A stretch of DNA of 64,000 bases from positions 17,351-81,350 of the forward strand of contig JASHOB010000019.1 of NCBI GenBank assembly GCA_030041335.1, in the 5' to 3' direction. Below, piece by piece: positions 44,772-53,791 of this stretch (the stretch's first letter is position 1; every line of letters starts with the position of its first letter). Under the pieces are notes generated by a model. It saw only the letters and a program-made list of their open reading frames with translations, ran no database searches and was not told where the DNA came from. Source of the stretch: Alphaproteobacteria bacterium. Lineage in GTDB: Bacteria; Pseudomonadota; Alphaproteobacteria; ATCC43930; CGMCC-115725. The position numbers were made by a program, and so were the translations under genes.

Positions 44772-45788
44772 TTACCCGCCGAGCTTGGCGAAGCCTGGCG
44801 CGACATGTCGGCAATTGTTGTGGAAGATGTCGAGCTTCTGTTCCTCCGAGAGGAATTTCATCGCCCCGATAATCGGCACCAGATCGTCGCTCTGCTTGCC
44901 GGTTTCGGGTCGAATGGCGCCGCCTGAACCGGGCGTCTCGGTGCCGAACAAGATGCGGCTGGGGGTGCGTTGTTTGATCGCCGCCTCGAGATAATCGATA
45001 TCAAGCGCGCAGGTGTCGAAGAACAGGTTTTTGCTCAGGTCCTTCTGCGCCAGGTGATGGTCGGTCTTGATAAACCGGTCGAGCGCGCCGCCGCAATGAC
45101 AGACCACGACCTTGAGCCCGGGAAAGCGCTTGAACACATCGCCGTGCGACAGCAGCTGGGTCGCGAGGTACTGCTCCCAGACGAAACCGATCTGGTAGTT
45201 CTGAGGGATCGTCTTGAGGCGCGGATCGGTGCAATTGGTGCCGTGGACGATGATCGGCAGACCATGTTTCTCGCAGTAGGCGTAGACCGGATCCCAGTAC
45301 TTGTCATCCATGCCCGGCGAACTGCGGTCGCCGGCCGGGTCCGGCGTGAGATAGCATCCGGTGAAGCCCAACTCGCGATGGCAGTATTCCAGCTCGGGCA
45401 GGCAATGGCTGAGATCGTCGGCCTTGGGGTTCTGCGGCAGCACCGCAGCGCCGCTGAACCGCGTCGGATGGGCGCTGACCTGCCGCGCGATCATGCGGTT
45501 GATGAAGCGGCACCAGCTGTCGAGCAGGTGCTTCTGCATCCAACCCAACATCAGGAACGGGCGCGGGCCGATGAGCTGCGCGTCGATATTGTGATCGTCC
45601 ATCATATCGACATGGCGCTTCAGCGCGGCCGCCCAGGCTTGCTCGTTCATGCCGAAGCGCGGCAGGTCTTTGCGCGGATCGTCGTTCAGTGGCGTATTGC
45701 TGGCAAGCAACAGGCCAACTGCCGCGCTGCCGTTCACCGGCGCCGAGTAATGGCCGTGAATGTCGAGAACCTTCTTGCCGTTGTACAT
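44772..45788 (-). CDS. LigJ-like amidohydrolase (4-oxalomesaconate hydratase family)
   Basis: The 338-residue product is a metal-dependent amidohydrolase-fold protein whose landmarks follow LigJ, the 4-oxalomesaconate hydratase of protocatechuate 4,5-cleavage: IHGHYSAP (first metal pair), AVLPQNPKADDL with ELGFTGCYLTPDPAG, IIVHGT, VVCHCGGALDRF, NLFFDTC and ILFGTETPGSGGAIRP. The C-terminus (LDIFHNNCRHV) also aligns, so the gene is complete. GGGGAG lies 8 nt before the ATG. The lig operon is 11 kb away. Other ACMSD-type decarboxylase activities cannot be excluded. Confidence 0.8.
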   Translation of the reverse strand: MYNGKKVLDIHGHYSAPVNGSAAVGLLLASNTPLNDDPRKDLPRFGMNEQAWAAALKRHVDMMDDHNIDAQLIGPRPFLMLGWMQKHLLDSWCRFINRMIARQVSAHPTRFSGAAVLPQNPKADDLSHCLPELEYCHRELGFTGCYLTPDPAGDRSSPGMDDKYWDPVYAYCEKHGLPIIVHGTNCTDPRLKTIPQNYQIGFVWEQYLATQLLSHGDVFKRFPGLKVVVCHCGGALDRFIKTDHHLAQKDLSKNLFFDTCALDIDYLEAAIKQRTPSRILFGTETPGSGGAIRPETGKQSDDLVPIIGAMKFLSEEQKLDIFHNNCRHVAPGFAKLGG

Positions 45789-45871
45789 GTGCCTGCGCTC
45801 CCCGTTCTGGTCTGTCGGTGGCTTCTAGTATACAAGTCCGCGCCTTGTCGCGGTCAAATTACGCATCGCCT

Positions 45872-46813
45872 TCAGAATGCATTGCCGGCGCGCAGCCAAG
45901 CGACGTAGTCGGCCATCGCGTCGTCGACCGTGAACGCCGGCCGATAGCCCAAAGCAGTGACGCGGCTCAGATCGAGTGCCGGATTGGCGCCGCGATGGTC
46001 GGGGCCGTGTCCGTCTTTGAGCGTCACCACCGTGCCGGGAACCGCCTTTTGAGTGGCGGCGGCGAATTCGGCGCCGGTGGTCGCGCGACCGGAGCCAATG
46101 TTGTGGACGCTGTGCTCGAGCTTGGCGGCGGTGTGGACGAGGCGGATGCCTTCGGCACAATCCTTGACGTAGATGGCATCGAGCGCATCGGCCGCGAAAT
46201 CGGCGACGCCCCGCGGTCGCGGCAGCGGCGCCGGCTGGCCTTTCACCGCGGCATGGGCGAGCCGGCTCGGCAGATTGTTCATTGAATGATAGAGCGGCCC
46301 CCAGACGTTGCCGATGCGCAGGCACGCGATCTCAATGCCGGTGCGGTCGCCATAATGCCGGCCAAGAACCTCAAAGGCCTTCTTGAACGCCTCCGTCGGG
46401 TGGGCGCCGCGCATCCGCAGGTCGAGATCCTCGCGGAAGGGGCCCTCGGACACGCCGCCATAGATCGAGGACGAGCTGGCGATGGAGATGCGTTTGACGC
46501 CGGCGATGCGTCCCGCTTCCAACACATTGATAAGCCCGGACATATTCATCCGGTAATCCTCCGCCGGCGACAATTGGCCGAGCGGCGTCACCACCAGATG
46601 GACGATGCTGGTGATCTTGTGCTTGAGCGCCGCCTCGATGACCGCATGCGGTCCCGTCACATCGACGGTCTCGACGGCAAACTTCTTGCCCGCCAGAAAA
46701 GACGGAATCCGCCCGACCCGGAATCGAGTCGCCACCACGTCGTTGCCGGCGGACAAGAGGCTCGCCACGGTGTGACTGCCAATAAATCCCAAACCGCCCG
46801 TTACCAGGATCAT
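45872..46813 (-). CDS. NAD-dependent epimerase/dehydratase family protein
   Basis: This extended short-chain dehydrogenase has the N-terminal dinucleotide motif VTGGLGFIGSH (residues 4-14), DVTG, the serine-rich SSSSIYGG and a substrate domain ending ALGYRPAFTVDDAMADYVAWL. The usual YxxxK dyad reads TEAFK at about residue 143-147 (Thr in place of Tyr), so normal oxidoreductase chemistry may be altered. The ATG at 46813 is preferred over 46846 because GGAGAAGGGC lies directly upstream. It is divergent from the Rieske oxygenase gene. Substrate unknown. Confidence 0.85.
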   Translation of the reverse strand: MILVTGGLGFIGSHTVASLLSAGNDVVATRFRVGRIPSFLAGKKFAVETVDVTGPHAVIEAALKHKITSIVHLVVTPLGQLSPAEDYRMNMSGLINVLEAGRIAGVKRISIASSSSIYGGVSEGPFREDLDLRMRGAHPTEAFKKAFEVLGRHYGDRTGIEIACLRIGNVWGPLYHSMNNLPSRLAHAAVKGQPAPLPRPRGVADFAADALDAIYVKDCAEGIRLVHTAAKLEHSVHNIGSGRATTGAEFAAATQKAVPGTVVTLKDGHGPDHRGANPALDLSRVTALGYRPAFTVDDAMADYVAWLRAGNAF

Positions 46814-46925
46814 GCCCTTCTCCCACATTCTTCGGGGCCAAGCCATGCGCTCAACCCCATTCCCTTCAGGCCAATCATAGGCTTATCGTAGCCGATCGGG
46901 CGAGATCGGAGATCGGGAGCAGGTC

Positions 46926-48152
46926 ATGCTGAAGGAAGAGAACGAACTTTTGTGCCGCGTCGGACCGGGCACGCCGATGGGCACGTTCATGCGTCAGTTC
47001 TGGGTGCCGGTGATGCCGGCAGCCGGGCTAGCAGCAGGCGGCGACCCCGAGCGTGTCCGCATCCTGGGCGAGAATTTCGTCGTGTTTCGCGCTCATGACG
47101 GGCGTGTCGGGTTTTTCGACGAGGGCTGCCCGCATCGCGGCGTCTCCCTGGTTTTGGCGCACAACGCCGATTGCGCCCTGACCTGCATCTTCCACGGCTG
47201 GAAGATCGATGTCTCCGGCAAGGTGGTGGATGTCCCGGCAGAGCCGCCCGAGCGGCGCGAAGCCTTCGCGTCCCGGGTCAAGGTCGCGCATTATCCGACC
47301 AAAGAGGTGGCGGGCATTCTGTGGGTGTGGCTCGGCAAAGGCGAACCGGCGCCGTTCCCAAAATACAACTGGACCGAGCTGCCGCAGAGCCATATCCGCT
47401 TTGGCCTCGGCAAGATCAATTCCAATTGGCTGAACGGCCTCGAGGGTCAGCTCGATAGCGCCCATGTCGGCATCCTGCATCAGGATTGGGCAACCAAGGA
47501 CCCAAAGGAATTCGGAAAGAGCAACATCGACAATGCCACGCTCGACCTGGCGCCGCGCTTCGAGTTCGAAGAGCAACCTTACGGCTTCCGCGAGGCGGCG
47601 GTGCGCAACATGCCCGACGGCCAGCATTACGTCCGCGTCCGCGAGTTCGTGCTGCCCTGGTATTCGTACATCCCGCAAGGCGGCGGCCGCGAAGGCATGC
47701 AGCTACTGACCATCTCCGTCCCGGTCGATGACGAAAACTCGATCCAGTGGGACGTGCGCTACAATCTCGTCCGGCCGCTGACCGACAGCAACTGGCCAAA
47801 TCAGACCAGGATCACCGACATGACCGCTCTGCTGGGGGGCGCGGAAAAGCGCTACGGCCAAGACCGGGAAATGGTGCAGGGCGGCCGCTGGTCGGGCTTC
47901 AAGGTGCTGCGCCATGAGGACTATGCCGTCGCCGTGGCGCAGGGCGCCATTGCCGACCGCAGCAAGGAGTTTCTCGCGTCGAGCGACATTCCGATCGTCC
48001 GCGCACGTCGGGCCTTGATGATTGCCGCCAAAAAGAGTGTTGCGGGCGAGAAGGGTCCCGAATTCAATGCCGCCATCGAGTGGGGTGCGGTCCGCGCCTT
48101 CGCCGAGACGATCGCGGCCGACGCCGATTGGAAACAGTTGCCGCGCGGGTAA
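46926..48152 (+). CDS. Rieske oxygenase, phthalate 4,5-dioxygenase type
   Basis: This is the oxygenase component of a ring-hydroxylating system of the phthalate 4,5-dioxygenase type. The 408-residue product has the Rieske centre (Cys68-Pro-His70 and Cys87-x2-His90), then the mononuclear iron site with Asp177, His180 and His185 (GQLDSAHVGILH). GGGAG lies upstream of the ATG at 46926. It precedes a CoA-transferase gene by 111 bp. A dedicated reductase is not seen. The aromatic or ether substrate cannot be told from sequence. Confidence 0.92.
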   Translation: MLKEENELLCRVGPGTPMGTFMRQFWVPVMPAAGLAAGGDPERVRILGENFVVFRAHDGRVGFFDEGCPHRGVSLVLAHNADCALTCIFHGWKIDVSGKVVDVPAEPPERREAFASRVKVAHYPTKEVAGILWVWLGKGEPAPFPKYNWTELPQSHIRFGLGKINSNWLNGLEGQLDSAHVGILHQDWATKDPKEFGKSNIDNATLDLAPRFEFEEQPYGFREAAVRNMPDGQHYVRVREFVLPWYSYIPQGGGREGMQLLTISVPVDDENSIQWDVRYNLVRPLTDSNWPNQTRITDMTALLGGAEKRYGQDREMVQGGRWSGFKVLRHEDYAVAVAQGAIADRSKEFLASSDIPIVRARRALMIAAKKSVAGEKGPEFNAAIEWGAVRAFAETIAADADWKQLPRG

Positions 48153-48167
48153 TCCCTCGCTTCCGTC

Positions 48168-48235
48168 CTGGCCCGCGCCGCAGGCGGGCCAGCGAAAAAG
48201 TTCGTGGGCAGCGGGGAACGCCGTTTCCGCTGCCC
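48168..48235 (+). other. Two tandem hairpins in the oxygenase-CoA-transferase gap
   Basis: Stem one pairs CTGGCCCGC (48168-48176) with GCGGGCCAG (48184-48192). Stem two pairs GGGCAGCGG (48206-48214) with CCGCTGCCC (48227-48235). Both are perfect 9-bp stems without a T-run, so they are more likely a stability or partial-termination element than an intrinsic terminator. Confidence 0.5.
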
Positions 48236-48263
48236 GAATATGACCGGCGGAGACGGAACCAGC

Positions 48264-49445
48264 ATGTCCAGAACCGATCTTCCCCTCTCGCCTTACAAGG
48301 TCGTCGATCTCACCCGGGCGCGGTCGGGACCGACCTGCGTCCGCCAGCTTGCCGATTGGGGCGCCGACGTCGTCAAGGTCGAGGCCACCGGCGATGATGG
48401 TCTCCAAGGCGGCATGCGCGATTCGTCGGATTTCCAGAATCTGCACCGTAACAAGCGCGCGATCGCGCTCGACCTCAAACGCGAGGAAGGGGTGGCGATC
48501 CTGAAACAGTTGGCACGAGAGGCCGATGTGATCGTCGAGAATTATCGGCCCGATGTGAAGCGCCGGCTCGGTATCGACTATGAGACGCTGCGCGCCATAA
48601 ATCCGCGCCTCATCTACGCGAGCATTTCCGGCTTCGGCGAGGACGGGCCCTATCGCGACCGTCCCGGTTTCGATCAGATTGCACAAGGGATGGGGGGTCT
48701 GATGTCGGTGACCGGTCTGCCGGGTCAAGGCCCGGTACGCGCCGGCATCGCGATCGCCGATCTGTGCGCCGGCATTTTCGCCGCGCAGGGTATTTTGCTG
48801 GCGCTCCTGGAGCGCACGCGCTCGGGCCAGGGTCAGTGGGTACAGTCGTCGCTGCTGGCGGCACAGATTTTCATGCTCGATTTCCAAGCGGCGCGCTGGC
48901 TGATGGATCGCCAGGTGCCGGGCCAGGCCGGCAATAACCATCCCTCCGGTGCGCCGACCGGCGTGTTCGCAACCCAGGACGGACACATCAACATCGCGAC
49001 CGCCGGTCAGGAAATCTATCGCCGTTTTTGCGACGCGATTGGCATGCCGAGCCTGTTTACCGATCCGCAATTCGCCGACAGTCGCACGCGCTTCAAGAAT
49101 CGCGACCGGCTCAACGCCGCGATCGAGGAAGTCACCAAGACCAAAAGTTCGGCCGAGTGGGTCGAATTACTCAATAGGGCCGGCGTGCCGGCGGGACCGA
49201 TCTACAATATTGCGGAAGTGTTCGCCGATCCGCAGGTCAAGCATTTGCAAATGGCCAAGGCGCTCGAACATCCGAAAAAAGGCACGGCCGAATATCTGTC
49301 GCAACCGATCGTGATGTCGCGCACGCCGTGGCGCCTCGATTCCGTGCCGCCGGGAAAGGGCCAGCACACCGACGAGGTACTGCACGGGCTCGGTTATGAC
49401 GCCAAGACGATCGCCGATCTGCGGGCGCGAAAAATCGTCGAGTAG
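48264..49445 (+). CDS. Class III (CaiB/BaiF) CoA-transferase, copy 2
   Basis: The 393-residue product shares the whole architecture of copy 1 at 36872: YKVVDLTRARSGPTCVRQL, NLHRNKRAIALDLK, ENYRPDVKRRLGIDYE and YRDRPGFDQIAQGMGGLM. The ATG at 48264 matches the start of copy 1; ATG at 48240 is an in-frame alternative. It may be co-transcribed with the Rieske oxygenase 111 bp upstream. Its TAG abuts the stop of the convergent metY fusion. The acid substrate is unknown. Confidence 0.9.
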   Translation: MSRTDLPLSPYKVVDLTRARSGPTCVRQLADWGADVVKVEATGDDGLQGGMRDSSDFQNLHRNKRAIALDLKREEGVAILKQLAREADVIVENYRPDVKRRLGIDYETLRAINPRLIYASISGFGEDGPYRDRPGFDQIAQGMGGLMSVTGLPGQGPVRAGIAIADLCAGIFAAQGILLALLERTRSGQGQWVQSSLLAAQIFMLDFQAARWLMDRQVPGQAGNNHPSGAPTGVFATQDGHINIATAGQEIYRRFCDAIGMPSLFTDPQFADSRTRFKNRDRLNAAIEEVTKTKSSAEWVELLNRAGVPAGPIYNIAEVFADPQVKHLQMAKALEHPKKGTAEYLSQPIVMSRTPWRLDSVPPGKGQHTDEVLHGLGYDAKTIADLRARKIVE

Positions 49446-51257
49446 CTAAGCGCTCAATGCCTGATCGAGATCGCGGATGATGTCGGCGGCCGTTTCGAGT
49501 CCGATCGATACGCGGATGACTTCGGGTCCGGCGCCCGCGGCTTCGCGCTGCTCGTCCGACAATTGGCGATGGGTCGTCGACGCCGGATGCAGGATCAGGC
49601 TGCGGGTGTCGCCGATATTGGCCAGGTGCGAGAACAGGCGCACGGCTTCGACCAGTTTCACCCCCGCCGCATAGCCGCCTCCGACGCCGAAGGTGAAGAC
49701 GGCACCGGCGCCTTTCGGCATGTACTTTTGCGCGAGCGCGTGGAACGGGCTCGATTTCAGGCCGGCATAGGACACCCACGCGACGCGCGGATCGTGCGCG
49801 AGGAATTCGGCGACCGCCTGGGCGTTGGCAACATGCCGTTCCATTCGCAACGGCAGGGTTTCGATACCCGTGATGGTGAGAAAGGCGTTGAGCGGCGCCA
49901 ATGCCGGCCCGAAATCGCGCAGCGCGACCGCGCGCGCCTTCATCGTGAAGGCGAAGTCGCCGAAATTCTCGTAGAAGCGAAAGCCGTGATAGGCCGGTTC
50001 CGGCTCCGTCAAGGATGGGAATTTGTTGCCAGTGCTCCAATCGAAGCGACCGCTTTCGACGACGGCGCCGCCCAGCGAATTGCCGTGGCCGTCGAGAAAT
50101 TTGGTGGTGGAATGGGTCACCAGGTCGGCGCCCCATTCGATCGGTCGGCACAGATAAGGGGTGGCGAGCGTGTTGTCGACGATCAAGGGGAGGCCCGCCT
50201 CGCGGGCGATTTTTGCGACCGCCTCGAGGTCGACGACCACGCCGCCCGGATTGGCGAGGCTTTCGACGAAGATCGCCTTGCATTTGGGCGTCAGCGCCTT
50301 GCGGAAATTGTCGGGCTCGGCGGGATCGACAAAGTGACAGGTCCAGCCGAGCCGCTTGAATGACAGGCCGAACTGCGTCAACGAGCCGCCGTAGAGGCTG
50401 CGCGAGGCGATGAACTCGTCGCCAGGCTCCAAGAGCGTGAAGAAGGCGAGAAACTGCGCGGCTTGGCCCGAGGCGGCGGCAATGGCGGCGCGTCCGCCTT
50501 CGAGATTGGCGAGCCGCTCTTCCAGGACCGACACGGTCGGATTGCCGATGCGCGAATAGAGATAGCCGAAATCGTGCAGATTGAAGAGCGACGCGGCGTG
50601 GGCGGCATCGTCGAAGACATAGGAAGCGGTCTGGTAGATCGGCGTGGTTCGCGAGCGCGTAGCCGGATCGGGTGACGCGCCGGCGTGGATCGCCCTGGTC
50701 TCGAACCCATAGGCAAGGTTGCCGCCCGACATGGTGCGTCCCCGTCCGCGCCGCGGCACCAGTCTCGGCGCCTCGACCGGGGTGCTGGAAATGATGCCGC
50801 TATCGACACCACTCCACGACAGCTCGCCGCCCAGCCGGCCGTATTCAATTTTCATGCACCGGTCCTGCACCACTTCGAGGCCCGCCGCTTCCGCGCGCGC
50901 CGCGGCGGCGGCGTGGCGAATCCCGAGCTGCATCCACACGACCTTGGCCCGGATGGCGATGGCGTCCGCGACGATCGGCGGAACTTGGGCGGGATTGCGA
51001 AAAACGTCGACAACATCGACCGGCTCCGGAATATCCTTGAGCGTGGCGAAGACCTCTTCGCCGTTGAGCGCCTGTCCGGCAAGGCCGGGATTGACGGGAA
51101 TGACGCGGTAGCCTTTGAGCTGGAGATATTTCATCACCAGATGGCTCGGCCGGTTCCAGTTGGCCGAGGCGCCGACCAGCGCGATGGTACGGGCGCCGGC
51201 CAGGATGCCGCGCAGCTTGGCGTCGGAATAGGGGATCGGGTCAACCATCGCGGTCAC
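49446..51257 (-). CDS. CoA-binding domain fused to O-acetylhomoserine sulfhydrylase (MetY)
   Basis: Residues about 1-150 form a YccU-type CoA-binding Rossmann domain ([16 protein letters not shown]; closing [17 protein letters not shown]). A basic linker ([11 protein letters not shown]) then leads to a PLP-dependent Cys/Met metabolism enzyme of about 425 residues: [10 protein letters not shown] start, [13 protein letters not shown], and the PLP lysine in [12 protein letters not shown]. Such genes are usually adjacent and separate; here one open frame covers both. An internal ATG ([10 protein letters not shown]) preceded by GGGGA could also start a separate MetY. The start is GTG 51257 or ATG 51248. 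The enzyme would make homocysteine or methionine from O-acetylhomoserine. Confidence 0.88.
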   Translation of the reverse strand: MTAMVDPIPYSDAKLRGILAGARTIALVGASANWNRPSHLVMKYLQLKGYRVIPVNPGLAGQALNGEEVFATLKDIPEPVDVVDVFRNPAQVPPIVADAIAIRAKVVWMQLGIRHAAAAARAEAAGLEVVQDRCMKIEYGRLGGELSWSGVDSGIISSTPVEAPRLVPRRGRGRTMSGGNLAYGFETRAIHAGASPDPATRSRTTPIYQTASYVFDDAAHAASLFNLHDFGYLYSRIGNPTVSVLEERLANLEGGRAAIAAASGQAAQFLAFFTLLEPGDEFIASRSLYGGSLTQFGLSFKRLGWTCHFVDPAEPDNFRKALTPKCKAIFVESLANPGGVVVDLEAVAKIAREAGLPLIVDNTLATPYLCRPIEWGADLVTHSTTKFLDGHGNSLGGAVVESGRFDWSTGNKFPSLTEPEPAYHGFRFYENFGDFAFTMKARAVALRDFGPALAPLNAFLTITGIETLPLRMERHVANAQAVAEFLAHDPRVAWVSYAGLKSSPFHALAQKYMPKGAGAVFTFGVGGGYAAGVKLVEAVRLFSHLANIGDTRSLILHPASTTHRQLSDEQREAAGAGPEVIRVSIGLETAADIIRDLDQALSA

Positions 51258-51329
51258 GCGTTCTCGTTGCTGAGATAATTCGGCTCCACTATTGATACCT
51301 TATGATTGACGATCTGGAGGGTGTTCCCT

Positions 51330-51893
51330 ATGGCCAATCCCAAGGACGTCGCGGTTTTCGTCGGTAGTCTGCGCACGGAATCCTTTACCCGGAAGGTGGC
51401 CCTGGCGCTGGGGAAAATCGCGCCGCCGGCGTTGAAATTGTCGATCGTCGAGATCGGCCATCTTGCGCCATACAACCAAGACCTCGATACCAACCCGCCG
51501 GCCGAATGGGTGGCGCTCAAAGAACGCATCAAAAAGGCGGATGCGATCCTGTTCATCACGCCGGAATATAACCGTTCGGTGCCGGGCTTCCTCAAGAACG
51601 TAATCGATATTGCCTCGCGCCCCTATGGTCATAGTGCCTGGGACGGCAAGCCGGCTGCGATAATCAGCGTTTCGCCGGGCGCCATTGGCGGCTTCGGTGC
51701 AAACCATCATCTGCGTCAATCGCTGGTCTTTCTCAACATGCCGACCATGACTCAACCCGAGGCTTACATCGGCGGCGCCGCAAATCTGGTTGATGACCGG
51801 GGCGAATTGACCGTCCCGTCGACGAAGGAGTTTCTCGGCAAGTTCCTCGACGCGTTTGACCGCTGGATTGACCGGAACCAGCCGCCGAAATAA
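51330..51893 (+). CDS. NADPH-dependent FMN reductase
   Basis: This 187-residue flavodoxin-like protein belongs to the FMN-dependent NADPH-azo/chromate reductase group. It shows the FMN phosphate loop VGSLRTESFTRKVA (residues 10-23) and TPEYNRSVPGFLKNVIDIASR (about 78-98). GGAGG lies upstream of ATG 51330; the in-frame ATG at 51306 overlaps the likely promoter and is less likely. It could supply reduced flavin or detoxify quinones next to aromatic-catabolism genes. This is inferred from position. Confidence 0.9.
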   Translation: MANPKDVAVFVGSLRTESFTRKVALALGKIAPPALKLSIVEIGHLAPYNQDLDTNPPAEWVALKERIKKADAILFITPEYNRSVPGFLKNVIDIASRPYGHSAWDGKPAAIISVSPGAIGGFGANHHLRQSLVFLNMPTMTQPEAYIGGAANLVDDRGELTVPSTKEFLGKFLDAFDRWIDRNQPPK

Positions 51894-52048
51894 GCGGACT
51901 GATCGCCGCTCGAGCGTGCCGATCTGACCGTGAGGCTGACATGGTGATGGGCGATGATCGGATTGGGACGGCATTCTGTGGCGACCCGATCGATGCTATG
52001 GAGGCGGCCAGGCAGCTGGTCGCGGGCAATGTCAGAAGGGGCCAGGAG

Positions 52049-53014
52049 ATGTCACATATCGATTTCACGAAGCTGCCGACGTTCGATCAGTTGCCGGTGA
52101 CAGAGGGCGCGCCGCCCGAATCGGCTTGGGGCGTGTTTGGCGATAATGACGAGCTGGGCTGCCTCAATTTGCTGACCCCCGAAAACATCGTCGCGGCGGC
52201 GAGGCTGGTGAAACAGGGCAAAGTGTTTCGCCTCGACGCGCGCATCGGCTATGCCAAACCGCCCTTGTTTGGGCGCCCGCCTTTTGTCCACGACATCGTC
52301 AATCTAAGCCCGACCGCGCATGACGATCTGCTCAATGCCTACAACACCCAGGAAGGCAGCCAGTGGGACGGGCTCGCCCATGTCGGCCATGTCAAGTACC
52401 GCAAATTCTATGGCGGGGTCAGCGCCGAGGAGATCAGAACGCGCAAGGGGCGGCTGATGATCAGCAGCTGGGCCGACAAGTTTGTCGGGCGCGGCATACT
52501 CGTCGACGCCGTCAAATATCGCGCCGAACAAGGTCGCCCGATTCAACCGCTGACTCGCGACACCGTCACGCTTGCCGATTTGCAAGGCGCGCTCTCGGCA
52601 CAAGGAGTGACGCTGCAACCCGGCTCGGTGCTGCTGGTGCGGACCGGATGGATGGAGGCCTACGAGGCGTCGACCGATGCCGAAAAAAAGGCCATGGCGC
52701 CCATGGATAAGCTCAAGTCGGTGGGCATCGAGCCAAGCCGTGCCTTGGTCGAATGGCTCTGGAACAGTCGGGTCGCGGCGATTGGCACCGACACGCCGGC
52801 GGCCGAGCCCTGGCCGTGGAATCTGACCGATGCCGACGCGCTGCATCACCGCGCGCTGCCGTTGCTGGGCTTGCCGCTCGGTGAACAGTTCGTCTTGAAG
52901 CCGCTGGCGGATGATTGCGCCAGGGATGGCGCCTGGGAGTTCTTGCTGGTGGCAGCGCCGATCAATCTCGACTACGGTATCGCGACCCCGGCCAATACGG
53001 TGGTGATCAAATAG
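52049..53014 (+). CDS. Cyclase-family (kynurenine formamidase-like) hydrolase
   Basis: The 321-residue product has the cyclase-family fold of metal-dependent hydrolases. The segment TQEGSQWDGLAHVGH stands where kynurenine formamidases have HxGTHxDxPxH, which places it in the divergent long subgroup. Further conserved parts are VLLVRTGWMEAYE, AAIGTDTPAAEPWP and the C-terminal NLDYGIATPANTVVIK. AAGGGG precedes ATG 52049. The next gene begins immediately after the stop (TAGATG), so both are one operon. Substrate unknown. Confidence 0.85.
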   Translation: MSHIDFTKLPTFDQLPVTEGAPPESAWGVFGDNDELGCLNLLTPENIVAAARLVKQGKVFRLDARIGYAKPPLFGRPPFVHDIVNLSPTAHDDLLNAYNTQEGSQWDGLAHVGHVKYRKFYGGVSAEEIRTRKGRLMISSWADKFVGRGILVDAVKYRAEQGRPIQPLTRDTVTLADLQGALSAQGVTLQPGSVLLVRTGWMEAYEASTDAEKKAMAPMDKLKSVGIEPSRALVEWLWNSRVAAIGTDTPAAEPWPWNLTDADALHHRALPLLGLPLGEQFVLKPLADDCARDGAWEFLLVAAPINLDYGIATPANTVVIK

Positions 53015-53791
53015 ATGCCGCGCCTCTCTGCCAATATCGGTATCCTGTTTCGCGAGCACGATTTCCTTGACCGCTTCGCGGCCGCGGCACGTGCCGGATT
53101 CGAGGCGGTCGAATGCTGGGCGCCCTATGAATTTCCCGTCGCCGAATTGCGGCGGCGCATTGCCGATGCCGGAATACCATTGATCGGCATCAACACGGCC
53201 GGCGGCAATGCCGAAAAGGGCGGGATGGGTTTGGCCGGCGTACCGGGCGAGGAACGGAACTTCGATGCCCTCATGGCGCAGGCCCTCGACTATGGCGCGG
53301 CACTCGGCGTGCGCCATATCCATGTCATGGCCGGCGCCATCAACGGCTTTAGCGAGGCGGAAGGGTTGGCAACGATGCGTCGCAATCTGGCACGGGCCGT
53401 GACACGGGCGGCACCGCTTGGCGTGACGCTGCTGATCGAGCCGATCAACCGGGTCGACCGCCCGACCTATCTCCTGTCGCGCACCGCCGAGGCCGTCATG
53501 ATTATCGACGCCGTCGCTTCACCCTCGCTCAAATTGATGTTCGACGTCTATCACCTCCAGATCATGGAAGGCGACGTGGTGCGCCGCTTCCAACGACTCA
53601 TGCCGAAGATCGGCCATGTCCAGTTTGCTTCGGTGCCGGACCGGGCGGAGCCGGATCACGGCGAACTCGATTATCACTGGATCCTCGACGAGATCGACCG
53701 GCTCGGTTGGTCCGGTTTCGCCGGCGCAGAATATCAGCCGCGCGGCCGCACCGTGGATGGCCTCGGCTGGATGAAATGGTTCAGCCCTTGA
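53015..53791 (+). CDS. Hydroxypyruvate isomerase-like TIM-barrel protein
   Basis: The 258-residue product belongs to the Hyi/OtnI family of xylose-isomerase-like TIM barrels. Visible features are the start SANIGILFREHDFLDR, FEAVECWAPYEFP, HVMAGAI, TLLIEPINRVDRP (metal-binding Glu), LMFDVYHLQIMEGD (Asp/His) and HVQFASVPDRAEPDHGELDY. The ATG follows the cyclase stop with no gap. The end overlaps the convergent aldolase gene by 11 bp. The natural substrate may be a hydroxyacid or aldose other than hydroxypyruvate. Confidence 0.88.
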   Translation: MPRLSANIGILFREHDFLDRFAAAARAGFEAVECWAPYEFPVAELRRRIADAGIPLIGINTAGGNAEKGGMGLAGVPGEERNFDALMAQALDYGAALGVRHIHVMAGAINGFSEAEGLATMRRNLARAVTRAAPLGVTLLIEPINRVDRPTYLLSRTAEAVMIIDAVASPSLKLMFDVYHLQIMEGDVVRRFQRLMPKIGHVQFASVPDRAEPDHGELDYHWILDEIDRLGWSGFAGAEYQPRGRTVDGLGWMKWFSP

